Positions 1 through 8,636 of a DNA stretch of 38,768 nucleotides are shown here, one piece after another (the first letter of the stretch is position 1; every line of letters begins with the position of its first letter). The position numbers and the translations under genes were made by a program. The notes under the pieces are model-generated. The model did not search any database. It was not told the origin of the DNA and saw only the letters and a list, made by a program, of their open reading frames with translations. This stretch comes from Nanobdellota archaeon (lineage in GTDB: Archaea > Nanobdellota > Nanobdellia > Woesearchaeales > GCA-2686295), in assembly GCA_018819065.1 (NCBI GenBank), contig JAHJQL010000067.1, positions 1 through 38,768 on the forward strand, given 5' to 3'.

Positions 1-37
1 CCGCAACTTTATTAAACTTGTTCGTTATTATATCCAT
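1..37 (-). CDS. 5' end of an unidentified gene, cut by the window edge
   Basis: An ATG on the minus strand at 37 opens a frame (MDIITNKFNKVA) that runs off the left edge after twelve codons. It is supported by a GAGGTGA ribosome binding site eight bases upstream and a TATA-like box further up. Too little protein is visible to name a product. The promoter signals are the reason for calling it a gene. Confidence 0.55.
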   Translation of the reverse strand, partial: MDIITNKFNKVA

Positions 38-45
38 CGTAGCAG

Positions 46-88
46 TCACCTCGTCGACAAAATTTGTATGTCAGTACTATTTATAGAC
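46..88 (-). promoter_or_regulatory. Promoter and ribosome binding site of the left-edge gene
   Basis: On the minus strand a TATA-like CTATAAATAG lies at 88-79 and a Shine-Dalgarno GAGGTGA at 52-46. The spacing suggests transcription starting near 57 and a leader of about 20 bases. The interval from here to the promoter at 279 is A+T-rich and I see no gene in it. Confidence 0.5.
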
Positions 89-278
89 GAGAACTGCTAC
101 TTAAATCTATCGAAAATTCTAAGAGGATTTCATATTAGCCTATTCAAAAATCTTAAATACATTTTTGATTCCAAAAATTCAATAAAAAATAGTTTGAAAT
201 AATATTTGAAGTTTTAAGTCAAGAATGAATTGGATAATTTGAATTTTTGTTATAATAATTATTCTTATTCGAATTAAA

Positions 279-286
279 TTTATAAA
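279..286 (+). promoter_or_regulatory. TATA-like box of the sulfur carrier/TtuA operon
   Basis: TTTATAAA is centred about 27 bases before the ATG at 310, the spacing seen at many genes here. It favours 310 over 301 as the start and suggests a leaderless message. Confidence 0.5.
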
Positions 287-309
287 AAAGACTTTGTTTT
301 ATGATAATT

Positions 310-504
310 ATGGAGATATTTATTGAAAAAACAAACAAAAGAATTAAAAAAAATTTTTCAGGAATAGCTAAAGACTTACTTAAAATATTGAAGATGAATT
401 CAGAATCAGTTCTAATAGTAAGAAATGATGAGCTGATAACTGAAGAAGAGCAATTAAAGAATACAGATGATGTAAAGATTCTAAGTGTAATATCGGGTGG
501 ATGA
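310..504 (+). CDS. MoaD/ThiS-family ubiquitin-like sulfur carrier (TtuB/SAMP-like)
   Basis: This is a 64-residue protein with the size and C-terminal Gly-Gly (ending VISGG) of MoaD/ThiS/TtuB carriers. In these proteins the terminal glycine is adenylated and converted to a thiocarboxylate that donates sulfur. The next gene is a TtuA-type tRNA thiolase, which makes a role as sulfur donor for tRNA 2-thiolation more likely than molybdopterin or thiamine synthesis. A SAMP-like protein-modifier role is also possible. I chose the ATG at 310 because the TATA-like box lies about 27 bases upstream; the ATG at 301 is in frame and would add three residues. No E1-like activating enzyme is in the window. 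Confidence 0.75.
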   Translation: MEIFIEKTNKRIKKNFSGIAKDLLKILKMNSESVLIVRNDELITEEEQLKNTDDVKILSVISGG

Positions 505-505
505 G

Positions 506-1366
506 ATGAACTGTTTGAAATGTGATGAGAACGCAGTGTTTTTAGAGCCAACACTTTGCAAAGAACACTTCATTAGTTACTTTGAAAAAAAAGTTAAGAA
601 AACAATAAAAGATTTTAAGCTGGTCAAGAAAACCGACAGAATAATTGTTGCTTGTTCAGGTGGCAAAGACTCAACAACAATTCTTTATCTGCTGAAGAAA
701 ATTCATGGAACTGTTGAGGCATTAGCAATAGATGAAGGAATAAAAGGATATAGAAACAAGACACTCGTTGACTTGAAAAGGTTTTGTGAAGAAAACAAGA
801 TAAAACTAACCATTTACTCATTCAAAGAGTCATTTGGAAAAACACTTGATTTAATGTTAAAAAAAGAAAAAAACCCCTGCACAATTTGTGGAACCTTTAG
901 ACGATACCTGCTAAACAAACACGCGAGAGGTTATGACAAGATAGCAACAGGGCACAACCTTGATGATGAATCACAAGCAATAATTATGAACCTGACAAAA
1001 GCAAACACTGAGCTACTGTTGCGAAGCGTGCCAATAACAGAAAAGAAGAAAGGATTTGTGCAAAGAATAAAACCACTATATTTCTGCTCAGAAAAAGAAG
1101 TTGCAGCATACGCACTGCTAAAAAAGTTTTCAATACATTTTACAGAGTGTCCATATGTAAAACAAGCGTATAGAAATGATGTGCGAGAAGAACTAAACAA
1201 ATACGAAGGAAAACACAAAGGAACAAAACTAAACATAGCAAAAAAGCACTTGATAATAATAAAAGATTTGAAATCGGAGAATTGGAATTTTAGACGATGT
1301 GCAAACTGTGGAGAGCCTTCAAAAGAAGAAAACTGCAAGTGCTGTCTAATACTTTCTAAACTATAA
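506..1366 (+). CDS. ttuA: tRNA 2-thiolation protein, TtuA/Ncs6 family
   Basis: This 286-residue PP-loop ATPase should thiolate a uridine in tRNA, using the carrier encoded just upstream. Visible features in order are an N-terminal Cys4-type zinc site (CLKC, then CKEH), the PP-loop SGGKDST, a CTIC pair plus a later single Cys (TECPY) that match the Fe-S/catalytic cysteines of the family, GHNLDDE, and a C-terminal zinc site (CANCG, CKCC). The ATG at 506 lies two bases after the carrier's TGA with GGTGG just before it. The track's GTG at 497 would put only DE between two Met residues and is less likely. TtuA of Thermus and Pyrococcus makes 2-thiouridine at position 54. A cytoplasmic Ncs6-type wobble role cannot be ruled out from sequence alone. 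Confidence 0.88.
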   Translation: MNCLKCDENAVFLEPTLCKEHFISYFEKKVKKTIKDFKLVKKTDRIIVACSGGKDSTTILYLLKKIHGTVEALAIDEGIKGYRNKTLVDLKRFCEENKIKLTIYSFKESFGKTLDLMLKKEKNPCTICGTFRRYLLNKHARGYDKIATGHNLDDESQAIIMNLTKANTELLLRSVPITEKKKGFVQRIKPLYFCSEKEVAAYALLKKFSIHFTECPYVKQAYRNDVREELNKYEGKHKGTKLNIAKKHLIIIKDLKSENWNFRRCANCGEPSKEENCKCCLILSKL

Positions 1367-1435
1367 AGTAAATCGAAATATATATATATAAGTAACATCA
1401 AGTTTAACTATTATAAAATAGTAGAATAATAAATT

Positions 1436-1442
1436 AGGAGGT
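1436..1442 (+). promoter_or_regulatory. Strong ribosome binding site of the lipoprotein gene
   Basis: AGGAGGT lies seven bases before the ATG at 1450. A TATA-rich run (about 1379-1392) is upstream, so this transcript has a leader, unlike most single genes in the window. Confidence 0.55.
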
Positions 1443-1449
1443 ATTTTTT

Positions 1450-2727
1450 ATGAAAAAAATATTTGTTCTCGTATTAATTTTTGCCTTTGTGCTTTCACTA
1501 ACAGCGTGTAGTCAAACGCTGGTTGGAAAAGGCGGAGAGACAGACATTACAAAACCTGGAAAAGGAAGAGATTATTATGAACCACCAATACCACCAACAA
1601 ATTCAACAACACCACCAACAGATCCACCAAACCCACCAACAAATATTTCAGGGAGTTGGAAAACAGTCGGAAACAATGTTTTCTCTTTTCCCACAGGAGT
1701 AAACGTTGGTATTGGAACTGAGAACCCAAAATGGAAGCTAGACGTAAATGGTATAGTTGGAGTTGGAGTTGCAAGCGATACAAACAACCCACAGATAATG
1801 CTTTCAGATGAAGGAAACGTTGGAAGAATACAAAGCTTCAACGGACCACTAGCAATCAACCCGCAAGGAAACAACGTTGGAATTGGAACAAATAATCCTA
1901 CTCAAGCTTTGACCGTGAAAGGTAATATATTGGCAGAAGGGACAAAAGGCGGAACGGGTTATTATTATCAATTTGTTGAGAATACACGTCAACTCACCCC
2001 TCAAGACCTTCTTGGAATGAGACCTAGAAGTTTACCTTGTGATTTAATTGGCGGAGCTGATAGCGGGAAAGATGCTAAGAAAAAACAGCCTGGCAATGTG
2101 TATGGTAATGAATGTAGTAATATTATTGAAGATGTGGCTGCTGGTGCTTCCGACGACGGATATGATATTTATTATTATGTGTCTTGTATAGATCCAACTA
2201 CCGGGAATCCCCGTGATAACTGTCCGGAAGCAGATGTTACTGTTCAATTCTATGCAAGTAAATATGTGAAAAAATCACGGGCAGGCGGAATGGCTGCAGG
2301 TATAGTCTATGCTAACAATGTGGTTGTGCAAAATCTTGACGGTAACCAAGCAGCCTTTGACGGCCAGCGCTGGATATCTCATGGTACTACAGGAAGATGT
2401 GATTCGCCAGTGCTTGGTGCATATGCTGAAGCATGGGTGAACAACGGAGTAGTTGAAGTGAGAGCGTGTAGAACTAATCAGGGTTGTTCTGATTGGACAC
2501 GATGGACGGCACAGCAAACCTTCGGAGACCAAGTAGTCAGAGCATGGTATGGCTATGGTGTTGAGACTCTGGTGACATCTCCAGGTGGTAATACCGCTCC
2601 TACCTCATCTATGAGATACGGTCAACATATTGTAGGGAACAAAGCATTATGGGTTGATAGAAAATCTACTGTTTTTAGTGCAACAGGTCAGGGTGCCCAT
2701 ACAAGAACTTCTTGCGTTCTAGGCTGA
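1450..2727 (+). CDS. Secreted lipoprotein with tail-fibre-like repeats
   Basis: This is a 425-residue exported protein. Residues 1-20 form a lipoprotein signal (lysines, hydrophobic core, LTAC lipobox, Cys20 as lipid anchor). A Pro/Thr-rich linker follows at about 43-65. Then come repeats of the type NVGIGTxNPxxxLxVxG at about 85-100 and 143-160, a motif common in phage tail fibres and large adhesins that carry C-terminal variable or chaperone domains. The last ~250 residues contain paired cysteines and match no family I recognise. The coding DNA of this C-terminal part looks less A-rich than the first third, which hints at an exchanged module. An anchored surface adhesin is the best inference. 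Confidence 0.7.
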   Translation: MKKIFVLVLIFAFVLSLTACSQTLVGKGGETDITKPGKGRDYYEPPIPPTNSTTPPTDPPNPPTNISGSWKTVGNNVFSFPTGVNVGIGTENPKWKLDVNGIVGVGVASDTNNPQIMLSDEGNVGRIQSFNGPLAINPQGNNVGIGTNNPTQALTVKGNILAEGTKGGTGYYYQFVENTRQLTPQDLLGMRPRSLPCDLIGGADSGKDAKKKQPGNVYGNECSNIIEDVAAGASDDGYDIYYYVSCIDPTTGNPRDNCPEADVTVQFYASKYVKKSRAGGMAAGIVYANNVVVQNLDGNQAAFDGQRWISHGTTGRCDSPVLGAYAEAWVNNGVVEVRACRTNQGCSDWTRWTAQQTFGDQVVRAWYGYGVETLVTSPGGNTAPTSSMRYGQHIVGNKALWVDRKSTVFSATGQGAHTRTSCVLG

Positions 2728-2730
2728 AAC

Positions 2731-2768
2731 TTCTAATTTTTTTATTCTTTTTTTTTCTTTTTCTTTTC
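2731..2768 (+). terminator. T-rich terminator after the lipoprotein gene
   Basis: Several T runs (up to nine) separated by single C or A bases begin just after the stop codon. Archaeal transcription ends at such T tracts without a hairpin. The promoter of the next gene follows directly. Confidence 0.55.
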
Positions 2769-2795
2769 AACAAAGCATTTTAATCAACGCAAAAC

Positions 2796-2803
2796 TTTAA
2801 ATA
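2796..2803 (+). promoter_or_regulatory. TATA-like box of rnp3
   Basis: TTTAAATA is centred about 26 bases before the ATG at 2826 and supports that start over the upstream in-frame ATGs at 2808 and 2817. Confidence 0.5.
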
Positions 2804-2825
2804 AAGAATGGAGTTAATGAGCAGT

Positions 2826-3371
2826 ATGTTCATAGACGTAGCAATCCCAAATAATAATGAAGAAGCATTTATATCATTTGCAAAGAAGATAGGAACTAAA
2901 GAATTAATATTCTTATACGAGAAAGAAGAGAAGAAAAACTTTGAAAAAATCAAGAAGCTAAACACGAAAGAATTCTTAGTTTTTACAGCGATAACAAGGC
3001 AGCAATCAAAAAAATATGATTACAACTTCTCAACAGGGTCAAGAAACGACTTTGAAAACAAGAGCACAGACTACGTCTACGAAATAGAAAAAGATACAAA
3101 AAAAGACAACTACCACTACCGACAATCAGGACTAAACCAAGTATTATGCGCATTAGCAAAAGAAAAAGACATAACAATCGCGTTTAGCTTCAACTTGTTG
3201 TTGACGTCAAAAAACAAAGAAACAGTTCTTGGAAAGATGATGCAAAACGCGAGGCTATGCAACAAATACAAAGTAAAAACAATAGTTGCAAGCTTTGCCA
3301 GAAAACCAAACGAGTTAAGAAACGAAAAAGACCTGTCATCATTTGGAGCAGTTCTAGGACTAAAACCTTAA
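2826..3371 (+). CDS. rnp3: RNase P protein component 3 (Rpp30)
   Basis: This 181-residue protein should be the TIM-barrel-like p30 subunit of archaeal RNase P, which works with Pop5 on the catalytic domain of the RNA in tRNA 5' maturation. Family signs are the start MFIDVAIPN, then AKKIGTKELIFLY, the segment SGLNQVLCALAKEKDITIAFS, and the closing KYKVKTIVASFA and LRNEKDLSSFGAVLGL. It is a little shorter than typical Rpp30 (about 200-210). The track start at 2808 adds six residues before the conserved FIDVAIP start. The RNase P RNA is also in this window, about 9 kb downstream. Confidence 0.85.
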   Translation: MFIDVAIPNNNEEAFISFAKKIGTKELIFLYEKEEKKNFEKIKKLNTKEFLVFTAITRQQSKKYDYNFSTGSRNDFENKSTDYVYEIEKDTKKDNYHYRQSGLNQVLCALAKEKDITIAFSFNLLLTSKNKETVLGKMMQNARLCNKYKVKTIVASFARKPNELRNEKDLSSFGAVLGLKP

Positions 3372-3405
3372 AGACGCAAAAGATGCAACGATAAAAACAG
3401 AAAAG

Positions 3406-3413
3406 TATAAATA
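3406..3413 (+). promoter_or_regulatory. TATA-like box of the secreted protein operon
   Basis: TATAAATA is centred about 28 bases before the ATG at 3438, so the first of the two secreted-protein genes is probably leaderless. Confidence 0.5.
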
Positions 3414-3437
3414 ATACGAGTTCTGAATAAGAATGAT

Positions 3438-5360
3438 ATGAGTTGGAAAAGAGGTTGGGTGATAGTAGTATTCTTAATAGTAATTCTAAGTTATAATGTA
3501 AACGCTGCTCAACCAGCGGATTGCAATACTGCGGGTGGGGTTTGGTGTTCGAGTGCCTGTGTTTATGGCGGGGAACCACCAACAGGGTTTGGAACTGTTG
3601 ACTGTGTTGTGGATCAACTTCAAGGAGTTAAAACTAATCCAAACAAAAATTTTGTGTTTAAAACACTAACTATTAAACCAACTGGGACATTAAAATTTTA
3701 TACAGAAATGGCATTTGGAACAAACGCTTTTTGTGCTCAAAATGCTGGTGGAGAAAAAGGTACTGCAGGAAGTCCTCAAGAAAAAGGTAAGAAAGGTGGC
3801 GATGGTGGAAAAGGAGGAAGCACCTGCGATTATAGTATTGGAGGCGACACAGGATATCGTGAAAGTGGTTGGCAATGTGGCGGTGATGGTGCCGGCGCTC
3901 CGATAAAATTAGGTGGAGTAAATGTAAGTATATATGCACAAACCTTGGAACTTAAAGGAGTGCTTAATCTTGAAGGTTATGTTGGTAATCCTGGTGGAAA
4001 CGCGAAGTGTCATTATAATCCAATCTATTCTCTTGATGATTATGGATTTGGTGGTGGTGGAGGTAGTGGTGGTAGTGGCGCTGGTACTATTTCAATCTAT
4101 TCAGTAAATATAACAGGTAATGGTAAAATTGATTTAAGAGGTGGACGTGGAGGAAATGGAGGAAGATTTAACGATGAAAATGGTGGACAGTGTGGAGGTG
4201 CTTTTGATAAAGGAAGTGGTGGTGGAGGAGGCGGTGGAGGTGCGGGAGGATCGCTGCAAGCGTCATCAACAATTCCTACAACAATTAATATAAACTGTAC
4301 AGGTGGCCTTGGAGGAACGGGCGGATGTCATGGTATGGCAGAAAAAGGAAATGATGGTTCACAAGGAAAACCAATTGGTGGTTCGGTGTCTGCATGTATT
4401 TCAACAAATATAGATTTAAATGAATCCAATTGCAATGACGCTCTAGATAATGACTTTGATGGTTTTATCGATTTTGAAGATAGAGATTGTTATAAAACAG
4501 CCGTCTCTGATAATAATTGGAGTGCTAGCGGTCCTGTTACATTTTCAGATTTGACAACAATAAAAGGTCAAAAGAATCCAACAAGCACACTTATTTTTAA
4601 TGCATCATCAAAAACAGGTCACGACGGTGTCTGTGGGGATGATGGAATTGCTGTTTATACACCGGTATTTTCTGATTTTAATACTAATTCAATTATTGAC
4701 AACTTTGACAGTAATTCAAATGGTTGGTCTTTATCATCGGGTGCGACTATAACTTCTGGCAGTCTAAAGATTCAAAACGCCACACCAGAAAACTTTGCAT
4801 CTTTATTATTAGAAGTATCTAATATCTCAGGCAAATTTAATATTTCTTTCAAAAATATCAAGAACAAAGGTTATGCTACTGCAAGAATAACTTTTTTTGA
4901 CCAACACAAAAATAGAATTAATCCACCTGCTAATTCTTTTTCAGCTCCACACTGTATAAGGGACACAACAGGAGGAAAATTTTTGATTAGATTATCAGAT
5001 TGTCTTCTATCAGGCGCAACTTCAAATAATTGTCCTGATGGGGTAACGGCCGCTTGCGAATTTGAAATACTAGATAAGACTATTCCTATAAAATTCTTTA
5101 ATATAACACTTCTAGGAACGACTCACAGTTATGAAGTAGAATATGACTCATTCAGATTTAAGTCAAACATTGCCGAGCCAGCACAACACACATCTTCAGG
5201 GATTTTCGATGACCTTTACTTTTTTGATAAGTCATCAAAATATTTTTGCAGCAACGATTACACTGGTAGTGATTCAACGATTTCACCAAATCCGCCTGCT
5301 AATTGGAAGTGGTGGGCTGCTGCAGATTCAGCTTTTATAATACACAAGATACTAATATGA
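3438..5360 (+). CDS. Large secreted glycine-rich protein
   Basis: This is a 640-residue protein with a Sec signal peptide (about residues 1-23, ending VNA before AQPADC). After a Cys-containing N-terminal part, residues about 100-295 are very glycine-rich with runs of GGGG, likely an extended surface structure. A D-rich segment (CNDALDNDFDGFIDFEDRDC) follows, resembling an EF-hand or thrombospondin-type calcium-binding loop. The C-terminal half is beta-rich in appearance and Cys-poor. There is no C-terminal membrane anchor. The next gene starts inside its stop (ATGA), so the two are made together. I do not recognise a named family. The D-rich motif and overall style recur in secreted proteins of Woesearchaeota-like genomes. 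Confidence 0.65.
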   Translation: MSWKRGWVIVVFLIVILSYNVNAAQPADCNTAGGVWCSSACVYGGEPPTGFGTVDCVVDQLQGVKTNPNKNFVFKTLTIKPTGTLKFYTEMAFGTNAFCAQNAGGEKGTAGSPQEKGKKGGDGGKGGSTCDYSIGGDTGYRESGWQCGGDGAGAPIKLGGVNVSIYAQTLELKGVLNLEGYVGNPGGNAKCHYNPIYSLDDYGFGGGGGSGGSGAGTISIYSVNITGNGKIDLRGGRGGNGGRFNDENGGQCGGAFDKGSGGGGGGGGAGGSLQASSTIPTTININCTGGLGGTGGCHGMAEKGNDGSQGKPIGGSVSACISTNIDLNESNCNDALDNDFDGFIDFEDRDCYKTAVSDNNWSASGPVTFSDLTTIKGQKNPTSTLIFNASSKTGHDGVCGDDGIAVYTPVFSDFNTNSIIDNFDSNSNGWSLSSGATITSGSLKIQNATPENFASLLLEVSNISGKFNISFKNIKNKGYATARITFFDQHKNRINPPANSFSAPHCIRDTTGGKFLIRLSDCLLSGATSNNCPDGVTAACEFEILDKTIPIKFFNITLLGTTHSYEVEYDSFRFKSNIAEPAQHTSSGIFDDLYFFDKSSKYFCSNDYTGSDSTISPNPPANWKWWAAADSAFIIHKILI

Positions 5361-8300
5361 AAATGGGAACTATTATTAAAATCATAAAAAAAAGATTTTT
5401 TCTAGTTTTACTTGTCTTAATTATTTATTCAACTTTAGTGTTTGCTGATCCAAAAGGTCCAGAGTATGGTTGTTGTAGTTGGTATTTCCCTGGTGGACCG
5501 GGAGGTATACCTAGTAGTGGTGGAACTTTCTCTGCACCACAAACTTCGTGTAATACTTATCCAGATAGTACTGGTTGGACCAATGGTATCGCTGGTTCAT
5601 CAACAGGGTTTGGTCCTTGTAGTGTTCCTTCTGTTTGTCCAGGTGGCGACATAAGTGCTGGAAGTAGTGACTATTGTATTTGTCCATCAAACTCAAACCC
5701 TGGTTTTGCTAACAAAGTTTACAAAGTTTCAGATGGCGGAAATTGTAGTATGCCTTGTGTCTCATCTTGCGCTTGTGCAGCCAGCACTTGTGTAGGTAGC
5801 TCTTGTTCTGATGGTTGTTCTGGAACTTGTTCAGGCACCAAAACTAATGGTAATTGTGCTGTTATTCCTCAAGAAACACCCAGTTATTCCTCAGTTTACG
5901 ACGTTATCAGCAACAGCAAACAATGGTATGTTTGCAACGCGACTGGAACTGCTCCTCAGTTTGGTGATTTGAATAAGAGTAATTACTTAGAAAACTTTCA
6001 AACGCTCTCAAACACAATACTTAAATCAGGCAATAAATGGTGTCCTGTAATTATACCAGATGACCCTGATGATTATCATTATGTTGTAGGAACTTCTTTC
6101 TTATCTGATTGTGATGATTCTGATTCTAACCAAGCAAATTTTCCTGGCGGGTGTTGTGTTATACCAAACGGAAACCCAGCTAATCTTATTAATTATAACT
6201 CACCCACGGGAACTGGAAGTGCTATTGATTTGTTTCAATATATAGGATCTGATGTTCGTGATTGTCCTGTTTGTTATGACTGGGATGGAATCTCTATAAG
6301 TGGTGGGACTATGGGTGGTGGATCATCCTATTCAGCTGGTTTGATTTTAAGAGAAGACATAACTAAAGATGGATTGTTTCACGGAAACCCTTTTAAATCA
6401 TGCATCAATAATAATGGACGTTCATGTAATGAAGGAGAGTCGTGCACCTCAAGATATAGAGAGATTGCTTCAAATCAAAGTGTTACTTGCTGCTATATTG
6501 ATAGCAAAGATTATACAGTTACACCTATTTGTGTTAATGACACAGGCAACCCTGCTTTAAACTGTGTGGATATGGGAGGAACTCTTGTTATGCCAACACA
6601 AGCGACGTTTTGTCAAGATGAAATAGAATCTAAAGATGCGATTGGTGATTATGTTTGTTGCAAAAGTCAAGTAAGATATGATTTTCCTCAATACAATAAC
6701 TTTGACAGGTTTTTGTGCTACAAAGAGAACAACAATTCTTTTTTTGGAGAATGCTGTCAAGAAGATGGCTGCAAAAACGTGCATATTCATGGAAATGAGT
6801 TTGATAAGAATAATGTTTTTAGTTACGGGTCCCCTTTGCACATAATAAGAAGCTTTGATAATGTTAATTCAGGAATTCTACAAAATTTTGTTAGAGAACA
6901 CAAGTTGGCTTCGTCGAATTCTTTTAATGAATTGATTTTTAAAAATATTAGTTTTTCAGATTTTGACACGTTGAATTTTGACATAGATTATTCTTCACAG
7001 ATTAATTATCCTCAGACCATCACTTTTAATTTTATAAGTGGAAACTGTAGTTATAATATTGGAAATAACTTAATATATAATTTTCCAAATCCATTTGTTT
7101 TCTACTTTTTAAGTGGTGTTTGGTATAGGGCATCAATCAATTATACTGATTGTACACACAAATCATCTAAATTTGAAAAATTCATCTTCAAAACAAACAA
7201 GTCAGAAAAGATAATTGTGAGGCTAGACAACCTATATCTCTCAAAAAGTTCAGATGTTGGATCTGGTGGTGGTTATGATACTTATTATTGCTCTGCAAAA
7301 GCGAACACATGGGTTGATAGTCTAAATCCACCATCAGGGTATGATCCAAAAGATTTTTCAGCATGGGGTCCATATATGCTTGCTTGCAATGACCAGTTAA
7401 GCTTTTCATGGACTGGAAGTCACTGTTGTGGAAGCAATACAAAAAAAGATAACTATGGAGAATTCTATGAAGATACACAACAAGGTTGTTTTGGAGGCTT
7501 TCCTGTTCCTAATAATAAACGCTTAAGTGATGCATTATATCCTGAACCAGATTATGACAAACTATTATTTTACAACGAAAAATTCTATGCTTGTAACACT
7601 CCAATTTTTGAAAATCTAAGCGTTAGCGAGAATGGAACACCTTCCTCAACACATTTAGTTGCACCTGAAAACAACGTTGTTCCATACACAATAAAAGGTT
7701 TATGGTATTGCAGCGGGACTGATGGTTGGTTAAACTTATCTAATGCAAAATCTATGCCAATAATCGCTGCGACTCTTAAGCAGATGGGTGAGGATGTTAG
7801 TCCTACTAATTATTCTCTTCATTGTGGAAACGCTTCTGTTCTTAACCTAATTAAAAGTCCAAGTCAGGTGGGTTTTAATCCTATTTTAAATGATGGCTTT
7901 TGTGTTTTAAGAACACAAAACTCCGTTGTTATGGGTGTGCCGGTTAATTATAGTGATGTTAATACTTTCTTAAACAATGATTTGAAACAATTCCATCCTT
8001 TCTACAAAGATACAGTTGTGAATAACTGTACAACTTTCACAAGTATTTTTAATTCAACACAGTTCTACCATCCATGTAGTGATGTTAGTGATTGGCTTAA
8101 TGCTTCATATAATAAACCCTTTGGAATATTGTTGTTTAGCTTAAAAGATGATACTCTGCCCAATAGTGCATTCTTAAGATTCTTCGTGGATTTCTGGACG
8201 TCTATTAAAGACTTTTTCAAATCACTATTTGGAGTAACACCACCAACTAGTTATATGTCTGTTCCAGGTGTTGTTGAAGACTTTTCATTCAAAGAGTTGT

Positions 8301-8572
8301 ACATAAACAAGATTGGAGATAAAGTCATAAAAGGAGTTAGGGAGAAAAACACAATAGTAGTCTCCTACATAAACTTTAGTTCAAACATGTCTTTCTTAAA
8401 AGACTTGACTGAGAAGTGGTTTGCTAGCAGCGGTGCAAATGTTGTTTTACAGGGTGAAATAGGAAATCAAACTATTGGAATAAACAACACTTCAAAGGTT
8501 AATGAGTTTAACTGGAACTACTTAACTTCAAACCTAAAAGTGCAACCTCCTCTAGGACCACCTTATACTTAA
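5357..8572 (+). CDS. Very large Cys-rich secreted protein
   Basis: This is a 1071-residue protein. The start at 5357 gives a typical signal peptide (Lys-rich, then FFLVLLVLIIYSTLVFA). The track start at 5303 would place that signal internally. The protein has dozens of cysteines, often as CC pairs (YGCCSWY, GGCCVI, VTCCYI, YVCCKS, HCCGS), which suggests many disulfides outside the cell. A module around residues 650-720 (YYCSAK...NTWVDSL...ACND...WTGSHCCG...EFYED) is of a kind I associate with DPANN surface proteins. No C-terminal membrane segment is evident. It shares the ATGA junction with the gene before it. Function is unknown; surface layer, matrix or attachment roles are all possible. 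Confidence 0.65.
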   Translation: MKMGTIIKIIKKRFFLVLLVLIIYSTLVFADPKGPEYGCCSWYFPGGPGGIPSSGGTFSAPQTSCNTYPDSTGWTNGIAGSSTGFGPCSVPSVCPGGDISAGSSDYCICPSNSNPGFANKVYKVSDGGNCSMPCVSSCACAASTCVGSSCSDGCSGTCSGTKTNGNCAVIPQETPSYSSVYDVISNSKQWYVCNATGTAPQFGDLNKSNYLENFQTLSNTILKSGNKWCPVIIPDDPDDYHYVVGTSFLSDCDDSDSNQANFPGGCCVIPNGNPANLINYNSPTGTGSAIDLFQYIGSDVRDCPVCYDWDGISISGGTMGGGSSYSAGLILREDITKDGLFHGNPFKSCINNNGRSCNEGESCTSRYREIASNQSVTCCYIDSKDYTVTPICVNDTGNPALNCVDMGGTLVMPTQATFCQDEIESKDAIGDYVCCKSQVRYDFPQYNNFDRFLCYKENNNSFFGECCQEDGCKNVHIHGNEFDKNNVFSYGSPLHIIRSFDNVNSGILQNFVREHKLASSNSFNELIFKNISFSDFDTLNFDIDYSSQINYPQTITFNFISGNCSYNIGNNLIYNFPNPFVFYFLSGVWYRASINYTDCTHKSSKFEKFIFKTNKSEKIIVRLDNLYLSKSSDVGSGGGYDTYYCSAKANTWVDSLNPPSGYDPKDFSAWGPYMLACNDQLSFSWTGSHCCGSNTKKDNYGEFYEDTQQGCFGGFPVPNNKRLSDALYPEPDYDKLLFYNEKFYACNTPIFENLSVSENGTPSSTHLVAPENNVVPYTIKGLWYCSGTDGWLNLSNAKSMPIIAATLKQMGEDVSPTNYSLHCGNASVLNLIKSPSQVGFNPILNDGFCVLRTQNSVVMGVPVNYSDVNTFLNNDLKQFHPFYKDTVVNNCTTFTSIFNSTQFYHPCSDVSDWLNASYNKPFGILLFSLKDDTLPNSAFLRFFVDFWTSIKDFFKSLFGVTPPTSYMSVPGVVEDFSFKELYINKIGDKVIKGVREKNTIVVSYINFSSNMSFLKDLTEKWFASSGANVVLQGEIGNQTIGINNTSKVNEFNWNYLTSNLKVQPPLGPPYT

Positions 8573-8636
8573 TTCTTTGAAATTCTTGAAATTTTAGTAA
8601 AATTTATAATGAAGTATAATCTAGTTGTTTGTTAAA

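Noticed and set aside
1407-1422. Small hairpin ACTATT/AATAGT in the lipoprotein leader as a riboswitch or terminator
   Set aside because: A six-base A+T stem with a four-base loop is easily found by chance here, and no larger structure surrounds it.
4060-4260. GGT/GGA-rich DNA as a possible tandem repeat or recombination hot spot
   Set aside because: The triplets are irregular and follow the glycine-rich reading frame; no fixed-length repeat unit is visible.
5303-5360. A frameshift joining the two large secreted proteins into one
   Set aside because: The second protein has its own complete signal peptide just after an ATGA junction, so two genes explain the sequence better.
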